A stretch of 64,000 bases of DNA from Otis tarda (lineage: Eukaryota > Chordata > Aves > Otidiformes > Otididae). The stretch spans positions 192,916,053 through 192,980,052 of the forward strand of contig CM048552.1 in NCBI GenBank assembly GCA_026413225.1, written 5' to 3'. Both the position numbers and the translations under genes were made by a program. The notes beneath the pieces are model-generated. The model made no database searches. It worked only from the letters and a program-made list of their open reading frames with translations, and was not told the DNA's origin. This document shows positions 48,301 to 59,800 of this stretch, in pieces; position 1 is the stretch's first letter, and every line of letters starts with the position of its first letter.

Positions 48301-50445
48301 CACAATACCAGAGCCACGGCTGTCTGCAGCATGCTGAGATACGCATGTCCTCTGCTCATCCAGAACTGCTCCACGTTGTCTGTGCACATTACAGCTCAGC
48401 CTCTCCAGGGAACGCTGTGTTTGCTGTTACATTTGCACACCAGCCAGCTCTTTGCTTTCTGGTCTATGAATGGTGCATCCAGAAATTGGCTGCTATGCTG
48501 GTATGCTTCAGAGAGGATAATGCCGTCCTTTTCCCTGCTGTTTATTGTTTACCAGAGGTGCCTAATTTCTGACAAACAAAAGAGATGGATTCCGGGCAAT
48601 TTAGCAATAATCAAGAGCAGGATGAGCAGGATGGCTTTACAATATGCACAGCGCTGTGTATAGGGCTCAACAAAGGGCTGCAATAGTGGGCAGCTTGCTG
48701 ACACCGGGCCCTTACACTGCTGCATTAGAGATAACAGCAACAAACCTGTCTGCCTTGCACATCGCAGTCAAGAGAGTGCAGAAACCTCTGAACTAGCAAC
48801 AGAACAACCAAACTGGAAGCCTATGACATTAAATACATGAAAGGGAAGCCTTAGGACTTTAAGAAGGAATTGAACAGGTGCTGCTCAAGGAACTATTTAA
48901 AAAACATTGACTAGTTTTGCCTACCAGCATAGCTCTGTCAAAGTCAACAGACATAAAAGTTTGTGCAGATGAAGTTTTCTCAGGTGCAGAAGAGCAGGGC
49001 AAGACTTTCCACTTTCATCAGTCGTCTGGCTCTGGCTCTTGGCACAGAAATTTTTCAGAGATCTTTTGGGGTTTCTTTTGTGATTTGATGGGCTTGCCTC
49101 TGACGTATGAAATGATGTGAGCGGAGCTGTATGACTGAGGCAAGGAGGCAATACTAGGCACAGTCAGGACGTGTGTGGCAGGGTTTATTTCATGCCAGTT
49201 CCATGACACGCAGTGTGCTCCCTACCTGCAGTGCAGCCCCAGGTGCTCATCTTCCGGGACCCAGGGGGAGAACCCGGGTGATCTATCCCTCAGTTGCATT
49301 AGACACGCAGAGCCCAGGACTGCAGACCGCACTGCTCTGCAGATGCTCGACATACAGACCGGGCTGCTGTTACTTACCACAGCATGTGAAGCATCCTGGC
49401 CCTCCTTCCCCCCACCAGCCTCCTCCACTCCCATTCTGTGGTATCCCCCATCCCTGCCTCCTTAGAGACAGCCACCCCTCACTGGGGCAGATCAAGTGGA
49501 GCTGTGACGTGGACAGGGCAGTCAGGGCAATGCAGAAGAACAGTGGCAAGAAAGGGAAGATGTTACAATGAAGTAAATACTCTGCACCCTCTAGCCCTCT
49601 TGTTACTCCTGTTGGGCTATAAAGTAAACTCTTTCAGCTAATTCGTCTTAGTCCGAGGTACAAGGTGCATGAAGCGATAGCCTGAACGCAGCAGAGAAAC
49701 CTCTAATACATAGTCTGCACTGGTGCAATGTTAGTGGAATGGGTAGAGTTCATTGAGCAAATGTAGATGTTTAAACTGTAGGTGTCCATTTGTGAGTTAG
49801 TCACCTTGGGATGCCGTTTTAAGTCAGCGAGAAATAGACACTTTTGGCATATGATAGAAATTTACACTCAGTTGAGCTAAATTGTGCCTTGTGAGCTCCT
49901 GCTGCTGCCTGCTGACAATACCGGGAGTCGGGTACAACTAGCTCAGAGGCAAATAAATGTCTGTACGGCACACGACAAATGATGGGCGAGATAAATCACA
50001 TTTCATATAGCTTTGTTTTGACACAGGGATGCCACACGCTACGGGGCTGCTGGGAGCAGGGCTTCGCAGGGTGCCTGGTGGGGCACGCTCTGGCACATAA
50101 TGTGAGGCCAGGGAGTCAGATTCAGAGGAGGAACAGAGAGACACAGTGACAGACACAGCAAAACCCTTCGGGAACGTGGCTGCTGAAGCAACCATGACTT
50201 CATTAGACTTGCTCAAGATGCCCTCTAACCTAGATCTTTCACCTCATTTAATGGTTTCTTGGCCTCAATCCCTTATAATTCTGAAATGAAAAAAAAAATC
50301 TCTTTTGACTCCTGTTTTCAAGCCAAGGCTGTTTGATTTGGAACACTGCATTGAAGTCTGTGCTACTGATTGAATTCAGGTTTATTATATTTTCCCCTTT
50401 GAAACATGCTACAGTAAAAAAAAAATCTGTACACTTTGTCGTTTT

Positions 50446-50970
50446 TCATGTAACCCCCTCCCCTCCTTTTTTTTTTTTTTTCAATCTTAGCAAATGCTCA
50501 GTCTTTTCCACTTCAATAGCTTGAAATTCTCCCCTGGGAGCCCTAAGCTCTTTAAATATTTTTAGGTTGCCAGCTTTCTTATGTTCTCTCTCCAGGAAGC
50601 CAATTTTGTTTCTAAGCTCTTGAGAGTAGTCCAGCTTCATCTTTTGCGCACTCACTGCATCACAATAAAATGCTGCCTAATTGCTGCCTCAGCTGAGTCC
50701 CAAAGGTGCTGGAGTTTGTCTCTAGGCTACAGTTGTGGACAATAAACTCTTCTCAGACTGGAGTTAAGCCTTTTTATTATTTAAATCTGAGTCACGTAAA
50801 ATTAGTTTACTACCAAGTAACCCACAAAGATCTAGTATGGAAAGAAACTCCCACATATTGTTCTCCAGCACGATGAGAGAATGACCAGATATAAAGATTT
50901 GCAAGCAACTCGTAATACAAGATGGAATAGAAAGACGAACATTTAATTCAGCCAAAAAAGACATGAGAAT
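50446..50970 (-). pseudogene. L1-like ORF2 coding remnant, two frames
   Basis: Two open segments, 50964-50764 (66 codons) and 50655-50446 (69 codons), lie in register with L1 ORF2 order: endonuclease C-terminus, then the coiled-coil-like linker with its heptad-rich pattern of Leu, Ile, Glu and Lys. The intervening 110 bases carry the W-D and R-x-x-x-I block in a shifted frame and contain stops. The last residues (KKKKKGG) come from the A-run and lie outside the homology. The SDH-type motif is broken, and the reverse transcriptase and the endonuclease N-terminus are absent, so it cannot act. Confidence 0.65.
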
Positions 50971-51000
50971 GTTTCTGTGAGCCTAGGAGTTACTCTCAGA
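50478..51000 (-). mobile_element. L1/Tx1-clade LINE ORF2 fossil (endonuclease end plus linker)
   Basis: On the minus strand this reads as L1-type ORF2, not CR1. At 50964-50860 come FLAELNVRLS, the SCITSC block, FISGHSLIVLEN (family: ISDH, the last endonuclease motif, here Gly for Asp) and WEFLSILD (family: a W-R-F block). After a decayed stretch, about 50716-50655 gives LWDSAEAAIRQHFI, the W-D-x-x-K-A-x-x-R-G-x-x-I block that marks the L1 linker. A frameshift leads into SAQKMKLDYSQELRNKIGFL and EREHKKAGNLKIFKELR, then FQAIEVEKTEHLLRLK (to about 50480). The fragment ends in an A-run on that strand. There is no RT domain. Birds have few L1 remains, so this is probably an ancient insertion. Confidence 0.7.
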
Positions 51001-51437
51001 CCTTGGCTGTTTGGTGTTCTTTAGCTTCAAATTGAAACTGGCAGTATGAAAAATGCTTTTTTTTTTTTCCCCTCTAACTTATCCATAACTTAAAATACCT
51101 ATGAAAGAGGAAAGGCAGCTGTAGATAACAAATGCCAGATGAGGAAGAGTTTTCTGTTCTCAGTTCAGCACAACAGCCAGAGGATTCAGTGAGCATTTTG
51201 CTAGAAAATAATCAAGAATATAATAAAGCTGGGTGGCTGCACCTCTATCAAGCTTGAGAAGACCTCTGCAGCAAGGTACAAATGGACAATACAGGGAGTG
51301 AGAATTAACAAATCCTCTTTTTCTCACCAGGATCATATTCAGCCATCCTCAGTAGCAGAAGAAGACACCAGAAGCAGAAGTACACTGCATACACAGGCAT
51401 TTTCTCCCTTCATGTTCCCTTTTTTAACCTGTATTTT
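51001..51437. other. Unique spacer between L1-like fossil and CR1
   Basis: AT-rich sequence with a T-run near 51057-51070. Further upstream parts of the L1-like endonuclease would be expected here on the minus strand, but I cannot recognise them. Confidence 0.4.
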
Positions 51438-51906
51438 AGAATCATAGAATCATAGAATGGTTTGGGTTGGAAGGGACCTTCAAAGGTCCCAAGGAGCAGG
51501 GAAATCCCTGACTAGATCAGGTTGCTCAGAGCCCCATCCAACCTGGCCTTGAATGTTTCCAGGGATGGGGCATCCACCACCTCTCTGGGCAACCTGAACC
51601 TGTGTTCCACCACCCTCGGTGTAAAAAACTTTTTCCTAATATCTAATCTAAATCTACCTTCCTCTATTTTAAAACCATTACCCCTAGTCCTGTTGCAACA
51701 GGGCCTATTGAACAGTCTCTCCCCATCTTTCTTGTAGGCCCCCTTTAGTTACTGGAAGGCCGCTATAAGGTCTCCCTGGAGTCTTCTCTTCTCCAGGCTG
51801 AACAGCCCCAACTCTCTCAGCCTGTCCTAATAGGAGAGGTGCTCCAGCCCTCTGATCATCTTTGTGGTCTCCTCTGGACCCTCTCCAACTGGTCCATGTC
51901 CTTCTT
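51438..51906 (-). mobile_element. CR1 LINE, 0.47 kb, minus strand
   Basis: It starts agaatcatagaatcatagaa then ggtttgggttggaagggac, passes antisense through the ORF2 C-terminus (catccaccacctctctgggc; ctaatatctaatctaaatct), and reaches gaggtgctccagccctctga and ggaccctctccaactggtcc near 51900, the end of the RT-proximal block. The tail is internally deleted: between aaaggtccc and aaggagcagggaaat about 30 bases of the usual CR1 tail are missing. Frameshifts are visible in the sense reading. Confidence 0.93.
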
Positions 51907-52559
51907 ACTTCTTTTAAACTGCTTACATTTCTGTAAAATATGGCTTCCAATGATAGTGCATACTCCACAGACTATAAAGTATAAAGACTTATTCATCATT
52001 TTTTGAGACTAATTCCTTAAGACAACACTTCCTTTGGCTGCGTTTGGTGCTGTGTGCCCAAATCCACAGTCTTAATTAGGCAAAAAAGAAGCTGGAAGAG
52101 GCCTAGATGTTCTCAAAATGGTTAGACTGTCCTTTAATTGGAAAAGGTCAGACATGATAGCAGAGGTCTACCACAGTCTTTGCGGTGGTGTTAGCAGCAC
52201 ACGTGCAACCTGGGACACTCGTGAGTGAGGACAGCACACATCCACATCAGGGTGAGCTGATTCAAATGGCTCTTCGTACGGCTCCTGTCGTCAGCACAGA
52301 GTGCGTGCACAACAGGCAGATGGATCCATCTGCAGGAACTGCAAGGAGATGGTTAACTACACACGGTACACTCACTGTGCAGAGACCTCTCCTGTTGTTG
52401 GGGTCTCTCATTCCTCATTTAGATTTGTCTTGATCACTGCTTGAGGATGTAATGGCAGACACGGCGTGGACCGCAGAACCTTCATTACTAATGGTGACGC
52501 ATAAGACAGGAAGGATGCACAGGTCTGAAGTCAATTTTGGCAGGCAGCACTTAGAAAAG
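51907..52559. other. Unique non-coding DNA
   Basis: I see no gene, RNA or recognisable repeat. Open frames are all under 90 codons. Confidence 0.45.
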
Positions 52560-52625
52560 CTAGGATGCAGTTTCAGCCTTATTCAGATCAATGGGAATTT
52601 TGCCACTGATGTCAGTGGGACGAAG
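52560..52625 (+). repeat. Possible ancient amniote repeat fragment
   Basis: The pair atcaatgggaattttgccac and tgatgtcagtgggacgaaga resembles a block of the form ttgacttcaatgggagtttt that is widespread in old reptile and bird repeats. It lies 180 bases before the ancient repeat at 52806, so the two could belong to one decayed insertion. Confidence 0.35.
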
Positions 52626-52805
52626 ACTTCACTCCACATGTCTGCCTGTAATCTGAGAACATGTATTCTGCAAGTCCTGGAGACTGAATGAAAACGGGAC
52701 CCCACAGAGCTCATCTTAGATTCATTGTTTGAAATAAAACTCCGTGGATTCTTTGTGCCCTTTTTAGTTATCTGTAAAACAAGTATGATAATGCTTTGAG
52801 TGCTA

Positions 52806-52925
52806 AACAATACAAGGTGTGTAGGAAGACATAATATCTTTTATTAGGCCAACTGGTATAGTTGGGGAAAAACAGACAAGCTTTCAGGCTTGTCTGAAAT
52901 GCTTTGAGATGCTCTGATGAAAGGT
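52806..52925 (+). repeat. Ancient foldback-type amniote repeat, second copy, with perfect hairpin
   Basis: It contains atacaaggtgtgtaggaaga, then aatatcttttattaggccaa and ctggtatagttgggg, then cagacaagctttcaggcttg. The block tttattaggccaac (52840-52853) matches the copy at 44528-44541 in 13 of 14 positions. A perfect 9-base stem (cagacaagc at 52873-52881, gcttgtctg at 52888-52896) with a 6-base loop lies just downstream. Family name unknown to me. Confidence 0.55.
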
Positions 52926-55699
52926 GTTTGAGCTGTGCAAGGGATCATTAAATTACATTCTTCCTCTCTCTGGAAATCATTTAGTGATATTTCAAAGGAA
53001 AGATGGTGTACAGAAATAACTGATTTCTATTGCAAGTGCTGTCTGGAGCTAAATATCTTCCTTCCTCTCTCTTTATGAACTAATCTAAAGAAAAATATGA
53101 TTTAAATTAATATGTTAAGAATAATTTTGTGGTATAATGTATAGTTCTGTGAAATGTTCTGTGTTAAGGGTAACTCACGAGAGCCTTAGGCATATTTCAG
53201 TACACACAAACAGAACAGCTGGATTTCTGTTTAATGCTTTGTGGAAATTATGAAGATATCACTGTAAAGAAATTAGAAAGCATGGAAGCTCTGTGAAAAC
53301 AGCTAGTGGAAAAAAAAAAAGGCAGCTATGATGAGTCAAAAACTACATTACACTTGTAAACAGCACTTAACAAGTCCCCAGATTTTCACTATCACGTGAG
53401 GGCATCATGCCTTTGAAAGCTGTGAGCCAGTTAGTGTCCCCAAAAGAGTGACAGAAACAACCAAACTCTTAACCTCCTCCTCTCCCTGACTTAATCAGGA
53501 AGGACAGGACAAACTGGGAGTGCTCACTCAAAGTTAGCCAGGAGTGACAGACCAACAGCATTACGGTATTGCCGCTGAGAGTGCAGGAAGAAGTACCAGT
53601 GCCATCATGGAGGCAGGGGGCCACCAAGCTTACTGGGGGCCATGAGGGGTAGGTGAGGGAAGGTGTTGGTCTGGTTACTTTCTAAATGCCAGCAATGATG
53701 AAGGAAGAGGAAGTCTCAGGGCCCCAGGGTCACCTTGTCTTACAACATCCATTGCAGCGTGATGGACGCACTGTCCAGGAACAGGTCAAGTCAGCCACAG
53801 GTCAGTGGCTGGAGGGATCTCTCTCTGGGGGGAAGAAAGACACTCCTCCTCCCCTCTTCCAGTCCCAAGATTGTAACTCCACTTACACTTTGTTCAAATG
53901 GTTTAACTGTACATACATCCTACTAGTATCACTTTACTAGTACTTTAGTTCAGTGTCAAGGCACAACTGATGTCAAAACCAGAGAAAACTGGGGAGGATC
54001 TTTAAATACATAAAAAATAGTTGCAAAGAAGGATGAAATAAACTGTTGTTTATGTCTATTAGAACTACAAGCAATGGGGATAAATTGCAGCAAAGGAGAT
54101 TTACATTAAACCACTAGACAACTGTCCAGGATTAAGAAAAATTAAGCATTGGTATAGACTGCCTAGAGAAACAGAGAAACTTTCACCACTGGTACGTGTC
54201 AAAATGGTTTAAATAAGCAACACCAAAAGTTTTACTAGTGACGATTGTCCACTGAAGCAGAGAATAGACTGGGAGATTGGTCTGAGAAAGGTTGCAATGT
54301 GTGACCAGGTTTTCCCAAATGTATTCTTTTTTTGTCCCCCTGAAAGATGTTGTTGAAGATTTTCTGTTTGTGTGAGATTTTGAGATGCCTTCCTCTGAAA
54401 ATATTTGTCTAAGACTGGGGGAGCCATTTATCTTCTGAAGTGCCCATTCCTCTCCACTGATCACAGATGCAGTCACAGGTGACTGGCTTGGTGTGGACAC
54501 CTACTTACTGAATCCGTAAAGTCAGATGAGACAATTCCCATCCTTAATGACAAATCGTGTCCTTTCTCATATAATCCTAAATCCTCAACTCTCCATTATT
54601 CATTCCAACTATAATTACTTGCGCACGTATAAGGTGGCACCCATAACACGTAATCATAATGTTATTTATGGTCCTGTATTAGTAATGTTATCACATTATA
54701 CTTAGATGCCATATGGTGCAATGAAGAATGTAATTAAATTTTCCTATGCAATAGATGGAAAGCTTCTACAAGACAATTAATAGAATCTATTCCACTTTTG
54801 CATGCCATTCCTACTGAGAATATCACTGCAGTGTGTGGTGTCTCAGGAAGGAGAATTTTATTTTTAGATCTGAGAGCCAGCCAAAGCCCTGCTGAGTTGC
54901 AGGTAGACTTGCTAACTGGGAATGTAAGAGGCTTTATTTCAGCAGTATGTATGAAACACTAAGGTGCTTCTGATATCTGATGTTAACCGCTTCTGTTTGC
55001 AAAGTCTGTATACAATTAACATAGGTCCTCAAATAATCTGTATGCACTTATGTGTTTATATTGTACTCATTCCACCACAGGATTAAAACTAGGCACTTAA
55101 GACATGTCTACATTATGTCCTACACTGGGGTCAAGCCTGAGCACCTAGTTGTCCCCTCTGCTTAAGTGTTAGCTCTCTCCTTAGGGACCTGCTTATGTAC
55201 ATCCCATGCATTCAAGATATGGCATGGATCCTGGGTAGTTCACTCTTGGGTTTCCCTCCCTAATGGCAATAAGGCCAAGAACATTATATTTGGCTCCCTC
55301 AGACCCACATTAGGCTTTCAACACTACTCCCGTAGGTTCTGCACTCTTGCAAGTGCAGAGAGGGGAGAGCACAAGATGCACATAAGAGAACCAGGGTACA
55401 GGGCTAGGTGACATGGACAAAGCAGTCTGTCATAGCCCTAAGCAGCTTGGGTGTGAGACAGGATGCACCACTGTGCCTTGGGATGGAAAATTGGTCCCCT
55501 TTTTGTGGATACATTCTTTGGAGCCACTTGCAAATAATGGCACAGGGAGTCTGCCCATATCAGCCAGCACTGCACTGAACAGCGGTGCTGGAGGCTGCTT
55601 TCGTAATGTAGAAAGATCGCAAGGAGTGTCTCAGTAGGAGAGGGATTTTGGGGTATTTCAGCAAAACAGAAACCCAGAATACAAAAGGCAAAGGTGACC
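52926..55699. other. AT-rich unique non-coding DNA
   Basis: I recognise no gene or repeat. The stretch at 54.6-54.8 kb is markedly AT-rich with many TTAT/ATAA strings. An A-run lies near 53310. Open frames are all under 106 codons. Confidence 0.5.
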
Positions 55700-56080
55700 A
55701 GGAGAAACAGCACAGGAGGCTCCGGGAAGACCTTATTGTGGCCTTTCAGTTCTTAAAGGTGGCCTATAAGAAAGATGGGGACAAACTTTTCAGCAGGGCC
55801 TGTGGCGATAGGACAATGGGTAATGGTTCTAAGCTAAAAGAGTGTAGATTTAGACTGGACATAAGGAAGAAATTTTTTACAGTGAGAGTGGTGGAACACT
55901 GGAACAGGTTGCCCAGAGAGGTGGTAGATGCCTCATCTCTGAAGACATTCAAGGTCATACTGGACGGGGCTCTGAGCAACCTGACCTGGTTGAAGATGTC
56001 CCTGCTCCTTGCAGGGGGACTTGGACTAGATGACCTTTAAAGGTCCCTTCCAATCATAGGATCATTCTATGATTCTGTGA
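55700..56080 (+). mobile_element. CR1 LINE, 0.38 kb, plus strand, ORF2 end largely open
   Basis: It begins at aggaggctccgggaagacct and continues through the ORF2 C-terminus into the tail (ggacttggactagatgacct; aaaggtcccttccaatcata) and ends gatcattctatgattctgtg. The sense reading is open for most of its coding part: [55 protein letters not shown]. It is 5'-truncated and lies about 180 bases upstream of the ERV LTR in the same orientation. Confidence 0.94.
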
Positions 56081-56262
56081 TCTCTAAAAACTGTAGAATA
56101 TTATTCTACTATGCTTTTTGGAACTGTTTTTTTAATAACCTTTTTTTTTTTCTTTTGTAACCTGTAATCATGGGAACCCCGATCTTACATCTTCTTACAC
56201 ACAAGCACTGTCATCATACATGTATTTCTCCACTGTAAAAGGATGGGAAGAATTAAGGCTCT

Positions 56263-56856
56263 ATACTGGTTTTGGCTGCGATAGAGTGAATTTTCTTCAT
56301 AGCAGCTAGTACGGGGTTATGTTTTGGATTTGTGCTGAAAACAGCACTGATAACACAGGGATGTTTTAGTGACTGCTAAGCAGTGCTTACACAGCGTCAA
56401 GGCCTCTTCTGCCTCTCACACCACCCCACCAGCGAGTGGGCTGGGGGTGCACAAGAAGCTGGGAGGGCACACAGTTGGGACAGCTCACCCCAGCTGACCA
56501 AAGGGATATTCCGCACCGTATGATGTCATGCTCAGCAGAGAAACTGGGGGAAGACAGAGGAAGGTGGGGATGTTCAGAGTGATGGCGTTTGTCTTCCCAA
56601 GTAACTGTTCTGCGTGATGGAGCCCTGCTTTCCTGGAGATGGCTGAACACCGGTCTGCTGACAGGAAGTAGTGAATTAATTCCTTATTTTGCTTTGCTTG
56701 CATGTGCAGCTTTTGCTTTACCAATTAAACTGTCTTTATCTCAACCCATGAGTTTTTGCACTTTTACTCTCCCGATTCTCCCCTCCATCCCACTGGGTGG
56801 GGAGTGAGAGAGCAGCTGTTGGGGGCTGAGCTGCTTACCGGGGTTAAACCACGACA
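56263..56856 (+). mobile_element. Solo-LTR-like sequence of an avian endogenous retrovirus
   Basis: About 590 bases that I recognise as an LTR family widespread in bird genomes (probably ERVL-like; class uncertain). It runs from tggttttggctgcgatagag to ggggttaaaccacgaca, with TG near 56267 and CA at 56855-56856. Inside are a CRE-like tgatgtcat at 56520-56528; the region before aaactggggg (near 56545) where the family normally has a TATA box, here not TATA-like; and a poly(A) signal attaaa at 56724-56729 followed by ctgtctttatctcaaccca. No gag, pol or env sequence and no second LTR lie nearby, and I see no clear target-site duplication. It is an old, promoter-impaired copy. Confidence 0.8.
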
Positions 56857-59800
56857 GACTCATTTTGTAACTTCGCTACATTTAAAAGTGCATCGAGCAT
56901 GAAAACTAAACACAACACTTTCCCTCCCCTCTCCTTTTTTTTTTTTTCCTTTTAAGGTGGTAAGAAAAATTTTTTGAATGAGGAAATGCACCCAAGAAGA
57001 CAATAGCACATACATGTTTAGCTCCAGGTCAGCATATGAAGTTTAGCTTCAGTTATGCTTCCTTCTTCACGGAGAAGGACCAGAAGGAGGTGAGTACTTC
57101 ATCTAAAAGAAGTAATTAGCCAGGTTGAGCTATGGAAGGTCACAGGTAAATACCATGAACCAATCTTTTCACAGGTTATTAAGAAGCCTACCTGATGACT
57201 ACCGAACTTTGAAAAGCAGCACAAGATGCCGTGTAAAAATTAATAACTATTAAAGACTATTAACAGTTCTCTCACCTCATTGGGTTTGTGGCCAGCATTC
57301 CTAATACATGCTTATTCTAAAAGAATACTGTTTTAAAATAGGATAGTTAATTCTGTAAAAACATGAAATATCTTAACTGCCAGAGACCTGCAAAGTGTCC
57401 TAGTGGTGCTCACTAGTGGCACCAAATCTCTCTGAACAGGAATGGCTTTTAATGATCAGAAAATGAAGTTTTAGTCCATCACGTGTGCAGCTGACTGTGA
57501 GTGGTTTTCCAGGTTAGTACTCATGGCAACTGAACCTAGCTTGCTGCAGTCCGCATTCCTCTGTGTACAAGGAGCAGCCGCGTAGCCTGTGGGTGGGATT
57601 CAGCTGGCCAAATGCAGATATTTCACATCTAATATGAATATCTCATACAATTCATATGAAGCACCATCTAAAAGACCAGATTTTCCAATGATTTTGAAAA
57701 GAATCTGAGGCAATTAGCTCACGTGCAGATGTCCGCACTGTAAACCATTCAAGTTGGATAAATTGCATCCAGTGTGTCTGTTGAAACATTAGCAGCTCTT
57801 GGTGGGGAATGCTATGCAAACTTGATTGCATGTTAGTGTCAACACCATGCTTTTAGGTTTATTTAAAAAGTTGAGTATACCTTTTCATGGTACATTTTTA
57901 AACCCTGTGAGTTATTTTGTTTAAATTATGACCATTTTTACATGGATAACAGCGATATAAGGCTAGATTATCTCTTTCTTACAGTGATGCAAACCATGAT
58001 AAACTACCCTGGTATCTGTGGAACTGTAATGGTATAAATATCACATACTCGAACAGAATGATGCTTAGACACAAGACTAATCTCCTTAGCTCACATCCCA
58101 AAGCTGAATCTATCTTTCTGTTGGTGGCACACTTGGCAAACAGGTCACTGAGTTCAACAACTCATTTCTATCTCTTGCTAAAGCTCATAACTTCCTCAGG
58201 TACGGAGGCTTAACCGTTTACAAGGTCACATGATAAACCAGAACAGCAATGATCTAGGTTAAAAGTAACACCTTCTTTCTCAGGCTTCCTTCTAACCCAG
58301 ATTATTTCACCAACCTAGTTGACAGTGCCACCACATCAACAGCTGTACTAGCAAAAACGACAGAGTGATACTCAAAAGCAGAGGGCAAGAACGAGCACTG
58401 AGGGGTGCAGAGCAGTTAAGTCAGTTTTGTTTCCAAGGAAAAGATGCAAAGAATAGCACACAACAGCATTCGAAGTTGAAGAGGCTCCTGCAGATGATAA
58501 TTCAGAGGAGAAGCCTAACTAACATAGTCTGAATTGCTCTCTGGAGGAGCCTCTCAACTATGCAAGGCATCTAGGGAGACAAGTCTCCTAATTTAGGCAT
58601 CTAAGTTAGATGTTTAAATGTAGGCAGTGAATATTCCCCCCAAGAATGAGAATGGGATATTACAATAATTTAAAATATGTTTAACCAAAGCTGTGATACC
58701 AATGTCTGTTATTTTATGAGATACTGTTCTTTGTTCCACTGACCCTTGACTGACACAATGTTTCTCATTTATTAGATAAATGAACAACATTAACAAAATG
58801 CACATCATCCAAATGCAGTCCAAATTGTGACGTTAAAAAGATTCCCAATTTGACCCTCAAAATATGAACCAGATTAAGTTGTTCACGTGGAAACAACTGC
58901 ATGTTCCCTATAGTAATCACATTAGGGGACCAGAAATGGAAAAGAGATTCTTTGTAAGGATCACCAACATATCTTATTTAACTTTCTTGCTCTCCTTAAA
59001 CATTTTTTTTAAGTTTTCAATTAGGAACTTTGGCTAAATGTTCATCTGTAATTACATCGTGCCATTTACTACACTGCTCCCACCTACTTGGAACTTGTTA
59101 CACATTCAGTGATGGGGGTTTAAGAAGTTATCGATAAATGACAGAAGTTGTTCTTTCAGTGCAGATGCATGGCCTCCAGTGTGCTTACCTCCTGCCCTCC
59201 TGCCCTGCAGAATCTTGATATTTAGGCACACACTGGAACACCAATTTTCAGTGCATCTTTCTCCAACACAGCCACCTTCGTCGCCATTGATCACAGCACT
59301 ACGCCAAGGACTGTTCGAGACAGTCTTGGAAAGGATTACTGATACGTTAAAGAACATTCTTTAAATACAGCCATCTTCTGTTCTGGATGAATGTGTTTAC
59401 AGGAGCGGACTGTTAAAGCCAATTCATCTTCTAATATCTCACACTGCAGAACTGGAACTAACATGCCTAAGAAATCAAAACGCTGGGCAAGCCATTAATA
59501 TGTATTAGACTGTGCTTTGTTTATTCTAGTGGTTTGGGCATCTAAACAGTGTGTGCAGAGAGCTGCCCAACAGCTCCCTTATTTGAAACGGCAACTTTTA
59601 AGTCAGAGAAATATCTACAGGGGAATGAGAATAATAGACACCAGCATGACTTAAAATTAATGGCTGTGCCTGAGTTAACAGGCTCAATTGATGTAATTGT
59701 TTGGTTCAATCTATCACAGCCTAGTATCCTATGGTTTTGTATCCATTTCCACTTAGCCCTCATCACTTCAATAAAGCTGCTGCCTCTGGGTTATTCATGG

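Larger units (their letters stand above)
44681..50477. other. Unique non-coding DNA
   Basis: I recognise no gene and no interspersed repeat. Contents noted: a CpG cluster at 45062-45183; a pyrimidine tract with a 15-base T run at 45318-45363; and a short repeat of gtaagacaag near 46200-46230. Plus-strand open frames at 46817-47278 and 47041-47499 (about 150 codons each) overlap one another in different frames and show no domain. A stretch near 49745-49830 faintly recalls an old palindromic repeat but is too diverged to call. Confidence 0.5.

Noticed and set aside
49745..49830. Possible copy of an old palindromic repeat with taggtgtc-type blocks
   Set aside because: Similarity is limited to a few short words, not enough to support a feature; the 58.59 kb block has the same problem.
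55764..55979. Protein-like minus-strand frame (DEASTTSLGNLFQCS)
   Set aside because: The same antisense string recurs at 2.4, 51.5 and 62.6 kb because each is the reverse of CR1 ORF2; it is a repeat shadow and not a gene family.
57405..57420. Third CTCF-like string (ctcactagtggcacc)
   Set aside because: Poor fit at several core positions and no supporting context.
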